This document shows positions 32,211 to 36,184 of a stretch of 36,184 bases of DNA, one piece after another; the first letter of the stretch is position 1; the number at the start of each line of letters is the position of its first letter. The notes under the pieces were generated by a model. It ran no database searches. It worked only from the letters and a program-made list of their open reading frames with translations, and was not told the origin of the DNA. Position numbers and translations under genes: made by a program. Source of the stretch: Rhodospirillaceae bacterium (GTDB lineage: Bacteria; Pseudomonadota; Alphaproteobacteria; UBA828); NCBI GenBank assembly GCA_018666805.1, contig JABIXB010000160.1, forward strand, positions 1 to 36,184, written 5' to 3'.

Positions 32211-33593
32211 TCAGGATATCAGCCGGGCGGCGCTTTCTCCCGCGACGCGCCCCAGCATCACCGCCGTTAACAAGCCATTGCCCGAGGAATATCCCCATAC
32301 CTCGGGACCCGAGACACCGCAAGCCGCACCGCCGCCAGCAAAGAGATTGGGCAGCCGGCCGCCTTCCTTGCGCAACACTTGAGCAGATGTATCGATGGCG
32401 AGCCCGCCCTGGGTGTGAAACAGGGCAGCGCCGACTTTCACGGCGTAATAGGGCGGCATCAGTTTTGTCGCGGCGGATAAGTCCCGCCCAAACCGGTCTT
32501 CCGCCAGGCTTCGCACATCAGCCAGGGTCTCGCTCAGCGTAGCCTCAGGCACACCGAGCGCGCCAGCGAGCGCCGCCACGTCCTCCGTTATTTTCACCGC
32601 ACCCGTCGCCTCTGCCTGGCGGTAATCCTCGAATTCCATCGCCAATTCATGGATGCGCGTGTCATAAATATTCCACACCACGCCGCCGGGCTGGCGCAAC
32701 ACATCGACGGCATGTTCCGAATAGCCGCGGCTTTCATCGGCGAAACGCTTGCCATTGGAATTTACCTGAATGCCGCCCTCGCGCATCACCGCCCAGGTGA
32801 TGAGGATTCCATGCGGGACGGCGACCGAGGCGTGGCCTTGATAAGCACCCAAATGTTTGATCTCGGCGCCGAGCGCCCGGCCCCACTGGACGGCATGACC
32901 GCGATTGCCGGCATGGCCGAAATACTCTGCTTCGGCAATTTCTGGAATATGCCGGTGTACCATCTCCGCATTGCCGCCGAAGCCGTTACAGGCCAGCACC
33001 AGTGCCCGGCAGCCAACCCGCTCTTCACCGCCGTCGGGACGCGTATAGCCGACACCATTTATCCGGCCATCGGGCTCGGCATAGAGCTCGCGCACCTCAG
33101 CGCCGCACAGGATATCGACGCCCGCCGTCTCGGCCGCGCCGAGGAGACGCGCCATCAGCGCCGCGCCGGTGCGCTCCGGCACCGCGTGCATGCGCGCGCG
33201 GCGCTGGCCAGTGTAGAGAAAACCTTCGACCAGAACGAACGGGATGTTGTGGCTATCGGCAAGCCATTCCAAGGTTGGCCCGGAGCGTTCGCAACACAGG
33301 TCGACAATGGCGGGATCAGCCAAGTTTTCGGCTTTGCCTTGAATATCACCCGCCATCATTTCAACATTATCGTCGACATCGCGCGCCCGCTGCCAGCGCG
33401 TGCCGCAGGCCGGGATAAAGCCGGAGGAAAGCGCGGTCGAGCCCGCTGGCGCCGCGTCCTGCTCAAGTACGAGCGCCGGCAAGCCAGCATCGCGCAGTGT
33501 CAGCGCTGCCGTCAGGCCACAGGCGCCACCGCCGATGATGACCACGGGATATTCCGTCTCAAACACTTCGCCGTCGGAGGGGCTTACACGCAT
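32211..33593 (-). CDS. FAD-dependent dehydrogenase/reductase, fumarate-reductase flavoprotein family
   Basis: A 460-residue flavoprotein, the second of this family in the window. The FAD motif VVIIGGGACGLTAALTLRDA is at residue 17, a glycine-rich ACNGFGGNAEM is near residue 205, and the C-terminal FAD segment NLFAGGGAACGVSGPEVWGY is near residue 415. The family includes succinate/fumarate, ketosteroid and tricarballylate dehydrogenases; the substrate here is unknown. It has no lipoprotein or Tat signal, so it is cytoplasmic. It is the first gene of a minus-strand run with two NAD-dependent dehydrogenases and the LLM protein, and diverges from the CoxD-like gene with only 60 bp between them. 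Confidence 0.87.
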   Translation of the reverse strand: MRVSPSDGEVFETEYPVVIIGGGACGLTAALTLRDAGLPALVLEQDAAPAGSTALSSGFIPACGTRWQRARDVDDNVEMMAGDIQGKAENLADPAIVDLCCERSGPTLEWLADSHNIPFVLVEGFLYTGQRRARMHAVPERTGAALMARLLGAAETAGVDILCGAEVRELYAEPDGRINGVGYTRPDGGEERVGCRALVLACNGFGGNAEMVHRHIPEIAEAEYFGHAGNRGHAVQWGRALGAEIKHLGAYQGHASVAVPHGILITWAVMREGGIQVNSNGKRFADESRGYSEHAVDVLRQPGGVVWNIYDTRIHELAMEFEDYRQAEATGAVKITEDVAALAGALGVPEATLSETLADVRSLAEDRFGRDLSAATKLMPPYYAVKVGAALFHTQGGLAIDTSAQVLRKEGGRLPNLFAGGGAACGVSGPEVWGYSSGNGLLTAVMLGRVAGESAARLIS

Positions 33594-33621
33594 TGTTATC
33601 GACCTTCACCAACCCTATGCT
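33593..33621 (+). promoter_or_regulatory. putative sigma-70 promoter for the coxDE-like pair
   Basis: TTGTTA (33593-33598) and TATGCT (33616-33621) are separated by exactly 17 nt and match the consensus at 4 of 6 positions each. A start near 33628 would give a leader of about 26 nt that includes AGGAG before the TTG start codon at 33654. The -35 box touches the start codon of the divergent FAD gene. Confidence 0.4.
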
Positions 33622-33653
33622 GCACCCCAAATCCGTTTCACAGGAGAGATGCC

Positions 33654-34499
33654 TTGCGCTTCGAGGGAACCAAATCTTACGTTACCACCGAGGAACTAAA
33701 TGCCGGCGTTAACGCCGCAATCACATTACAGCGCCCGCTCCTGGTCAAGGGCGAACCGGGCACTGGTAAAACGGTGCTCGCCACCGAGATCGCCGAAGCC
33801 TTGGGTGCGCCGCTGATTGAATGGCATGTAAAATCGACCACCAAGGCGCGGCACGGCCTCTATGAATATGACGCGGTGGCGCGCCTCAGAGATGGTCAAC
33901 TTGGCGATGAACGGGTCAAGGATATTGCCAACTACATCATACCGGGCAAATTGTGGGAGGCGTTTCAATCGGAAAAACGACCGGTTCTGCTGATCGACGA
34001 GATCGACAAGGCGGATATCGAATTTCCCAACGATCTGCTGCTCGAGATCGACCGCATGGAATTCTATGTCTATGAGACCAAGCAGACGATCAAGGCAGTG
34101 CACCGGCCGATCATCATCATCACCTCGAACAATGAAAAAGAGCTGCCCGACGCCTTTCTCCGGCGTTGCTTTTTCCATTACATCCGCTTCCCCGACCACG
34201 AGACCATGGAGCGCATCGTCGATGTGCATTACCCCGATATCAAAAAGCGCCTGGTGGCTGCCGCGCTCGGTCTCTTTTACGATATCCGCGAAGCGCCCGG
34301 CCTGAAGAAAAAACCGTCCACGTCGGAATTGCTGGACTGGCTGAAGCTGCTGATGGCCGAGGATATTTCACCCGAGGATCTCCGCGCCACTGAATCCTCG
34401 CAATTGATTCCCCCGCTCTATGGCGCGCTGTTGAAATCCGAACAGGACGTACAACTGTTTGAGCGCCTTGCCTTCCTCAACCGGCGCGAACAACGCTGA
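33654..34499 (+). CDS. CoxD-like MoxR AAA+ ATPase
   Basis: The track ORF is far too long. The real start is a TTG at 33654 with AGGAG 7 nt upstream, giving 281 residues (RFEGTKSYVTTEEL...), the usual MoxR/CoxD length. Walker A is GEPGTGKTVLA near residue 36, Walker B VLLIDEIDKADIEFPNDLLL near residue 110, and sensor 1 with the arginine region is ITSNNEKELPDAFLRRC near residue 155. CoxD-type ATPases act as chaperones with a VWA protein to mature CO-dehydrogenase-type molybdenum enzymes. The CoxE-type partner follows at once. The two molybdopterin subunits encoded 6-14 kb away are the likely clients. Confidence 0.9.
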   Translation: MRFEGTKSYVTTEELNAGVNAAITLQRPLLVKGEPGTGKTVLATEIAEALGAPLIEWHVKSTTKARHGLYEYDAVARLRDGQLGDERVKDIANYIIPGKLWEAFQSEKRPVLLIDEIDKADIEFPNDLLLEIDRMEFYVYETKQTIKAVHRPIIIITSNNEKELPDAFLRRCFFHYIRFPDHETMERIVDVHYPDIKKRLVAAALGLFYDIREAPGLKKKPSTSELLDWLKLLMAEDISPEDLRATESSQLIPPLYGALLKSEQDVQLFERLAFLNRREQR

Positions 34500-34509
34500 G
34501 GCGCCCATC

Positions 34510-35691
34510 TTGTTTCAGAACCTCTTTCGCGAATTGAAACGGGTGCGGGTGCCGGTATCGCTGCCGGAATATCTCGACCTGATGGCGGCGATGGACAAGG
34601 AGTTGGCCGATTACAGCGTCAATGAATTCTACTATTTGTCGCGCGCGCTCCTGGTCAAGGATGAGCGCCATCTCGACCGCTTTGATCAAGTTTTCAGCCA
34701 TGTCTTCAAGGGCCTCGAGCGCGTCACATCCGGTGACGAAGAAGTAGAGATTCCCGAGGAATGGCTGAAGCGCCTGGCTGAACTCCACCTCAGCGACGAA
34801 GAGAAAGCCAAGATCGAGGCGATGGGCGGCTGGGAAAAGCTGATGGAGACGCTGCGCGAGCGCATGGAAGAACAGGAAAAGCGCCACCAGGGCGGCAGCA
34901 AATGGATCGGCACCGCCGGCACTTCGCCGTTTGGCGCCTATGGCTATAATCCGGAAGGCGTGCGCATCGGCCAGCGTGAGGGCCGGCATGGGCGCGCGGT
35001 CAAGGTGTGGGACAAGCGCGAATTTCGCGATCTCGATGGCGAGGTCGAGCTCGGTACGCGCGGCATGAAAATCGCGCTCCGGCGCCTGCGCCGTTTCGCC
35101 CGCGAAGGCGCACTGAGCGAGCTCGATATCGATGACACCATCCAATCGACGGCGAAGAATGGCGGCTGGCTCGATCTCAGAATGGTGGCGGAGCGCCACA
35201 ATGCGGCCAAGGTTCTGCTGCTGCTCGATGTCGGCGGTTCGATGGACGCCCATGTCAAACGCTGCGAACAATTGTTCTCAGCCGCGCGCAGCGAATTCAA
35301 ACATCTTGAATATTATTACTTCCACAATTGCCTTTACGAAAATGTCTGGCGCGACAATCGGCGGCGGCACAGCGAACTGATTCCGACCTGGGAACTGATC
35401 AACAGCTATAATTCCGAATATAAGGTGGTGATCATCGGCGACGCCCATATGAGCCCCTATGAGATCGTCTATCCCGGCGCCGGAGTCGAGCATTTCAACG
35501 AAGAATCGGGCGAGGTGTGGTTCCGCCGCCTGCTGCGCGCCTTCCCGCAGGCTATCTGGCTCAATCCGCTGCGCCAGCGCGGCTGGCCAAGCAGCGAATC
35601 GATCAAGATGATTCAGGAATTGATGGAAAACCGCATGTACCCGCTCACCCTGGACGGCCTCGATGCAGCCATGCGCGAGCTTAGTAAGTAG
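34510..35691 (+). CDS. CoxE-like VWA-domain protein
   Basis: I place the start at the TTG at 34510 (393 residues, FQNLFRELKRVRVPVSLPEY), with GAGG 8 nt upstream; the track's TTG at 34459 overlaps the ATPase gene and adds unconserved residues. The C-terminal half is a von Willebrand A domain whose metal site reads LLLLDVGGSMDAHV near residue 240: DxGxS rather than the classical DxSxS, as I recall in other CoxE-family proteins. The N-terminal part is charged and helical. It partners with the AAA+ ATPase in metal-cofactor maturation. Its TAG is one base from the stop of the convergent lyase gene. Confidence 0.88.
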   Translation: MFQNLFRELKRVRVPVSLPEYLDLMAAMDKELADYSVNEFYYLSRALLVKDERHLDRFDQVFSHVFKGLERVTSGDEEVEIPEEWLKRLAELHLSDEEKAKIEAMGGWEKLMETLRERMEEQEKRHQGGSKWIGTAGTSPFGAYGYNPEGVRIGQREGRHGRAVKVWDKREFRDLDGEVELGTRGMKIALRRLRRFAREGALSELDIDDTIQSTAKNGGWLDLRMVAERHNAAKVLLLLDVGGSMDAHVKRCEQLFSAARSEFKHLEYYYFHNCLYENVWRDNRRRHSELIPTWELINSYNSEYKVVIIGDAHMSPYEIVYPGAGVEHFNEESGEVWFRRLLRAFPQAIWLNPLRQRGWPSSESIKMIQELMENRMYPLTLDGLDAAMRELSK

Positions 35692-35692
35692 C

Positions 35693-36184
35693 CTAAGCCC
35701 GCTTCCTTGTCGCCTCGGCCACCGCCATAATGCGGTACATTGAGCGCAATACCGGCTTCTCGATCAGTTTCCCATCGACCACCACCAGCCCGGTATCGGC
35801 ATCCGCGAAAGCCTGGATGATGCGCTTGGCATGCGCGATCGAGGCTTCGTCCGGCGTGAACACCTCGTTCAAAATTCCGATCTGCTTGGGATGGATGGAG
35901 CCCTTGCCGCTGAAGCCGAGATCGCGGACCAGCTCGGCCTCCCGTCGCATGCCCTCGGGGTCTTCCAGATCCAGATACGGAACGTCGATCACATCCATTC
36001 CCTGCCCCGCCGCCGCGTGAACAATCCGCGAGCGCGCGTATAGCAAAGGCCCCCACGCATTGCGGCAGCGAAGCTCGGCGGCCATGTCGACGCCTCCGAA
36101 GAACAATGCGTCCATCCGGGGGCTGGCCTTGGCAATATCGTATACCGCTTCCAGCGCGGCGTTGGTTTCGATGATCACATGCAG
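35693..36184 (-). CDS. CitE/HpcH-type CoA-ester lyase, 5' end missing
   Basis: The C-terminal 164 residues of a citrate-lyase-beta/malyl-CoA-lyase family protein; the reading frame is open through the right edge (LHVIIETNAALEAV), so the start lies outside. Visible landmarks are the substrate-site IIETNAA, the metal region DVPYLDLEDPEGMRREAELV with RDLGFSGKG after it, and the signature GSIHPKQIGILNEVFTPDEA. Family members cleave or form malyl-, methylmalyl- or citramalyl-CoA-type esters, or hydrolyse them. In this setting it could split a CoA-linked product into acetyl-CoA, propionyl-CoA or glyoxylate, but the substrate is not fixed by sequence. Confidence 0.88.
   Translation of the reverse strand: MHVIIETNAALEAVYDIAKASPRMDALFFGGVDMAAELRCRNAWGPLLYARSRIVHAAAGQGMDVIDVPYLDLEDPEGMRREAELVRDLGFSGKGSIHPKQIGILNEVFTPDEASIAHAKRIIQAFADADTGLVVVDGKLIEKPVLRSMYRIMAVAEATRKRA

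Overview
The window is a gene-dense stretch of a high-GC proteobacterial genome, most likely an alphaproteobacterium (Rhodospirillales-like). This rests on gene style and family content only: CUT1 transport with twin ATPases, CoxD/E/G-type molybdenum-enzyme accessory proteins, HyuA/HyuB, LLM and fumarate-reductase-like flavoproteins. I see no rRNA, tRNA, CRISPR array, insertion sequence, phage gene or transcription-factor gene. Both ends cut through genes. The only non-coding stretch near 300 bases is 7404-7666.

Layout. (1) 1-8503, minus strand: a carbohydrate-type (CUT1) ABC transporter with a second MalG-like permease, a Tat-exported binding protein (split by an apparent one-base frameshift), MalF- and MalG-like permeases and two non-identical ATPases, followed by an asparaginase-family amidohydrolase and a truncated [2Fe-2S]/flavin reductase. 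(2) 8633-18533, plus strand: an atypical crotonase, boxC, boxB, an Old-Yellow-Enzyme/dienoyl-CoA-reductase-like flavoprotein, and the hydantoinase/oxoprolinase pair HyuA-HyuB. (3) 25770-18530, minus strand: a tightly coupled operon of a TcuA-like FAD dehydrogenase, a PrpF-family isomerase, CoxG, the FAD, [2Fe-2S] and molybdopterin subunits of a xanthine-dehydrogenase-family hydroxylase, and OsmC. (4) 25856-28882, plus: a lone second molybdopterin subunit and a Nudix hydrolase with a split Nudix box. (5) 33593-28888, minus: an FAD dehydrogenase/reductase, a hydroxyacyl-CoA/carnitine-type dehydrogenase, an LDH2-family dehydrogenase and an LLM flavin enzyme. (6) 33654-35691, plus: a CoxD-like AAA+ ATPase and CoxE-like VWA protein. 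(7) 35693-36184, minus: a CitE/HpcH-type lyase cut by the window end.

How it may work together (inference). The region looks like a catabolic island for a (hetero)aromatic compound handled partly as a CoA thioester. Molybdenum hydroxylases could place an oxygen next to a ring nitrogen, HyuAB could open the resulting lactam at the cost of ATP, BoxB/BoxC could epoxidise and open an aryl-CoA ring, and the dehydrogenases, PrpF-type isomerase and CitE-type lyase could process the carboxylic-acid fragments. No aryl-CoA ligase, BoxA, BoxD or regulator is in the window, so the substrate is unknown.

Most notable signals: complementary degeneracy in the two ABC ATPases (predicting one working ATP site), a crotonase lacking both catalytic glutamates, an OYE-type enzyme lacking a canonical Fe-S cysteine, the unusual Mo-hydroxylase + HyuAB + BoxBC combination, three 18-bp tandem repeats in the 8.5-kb divergent region, and several forced TTG/GTG starts.
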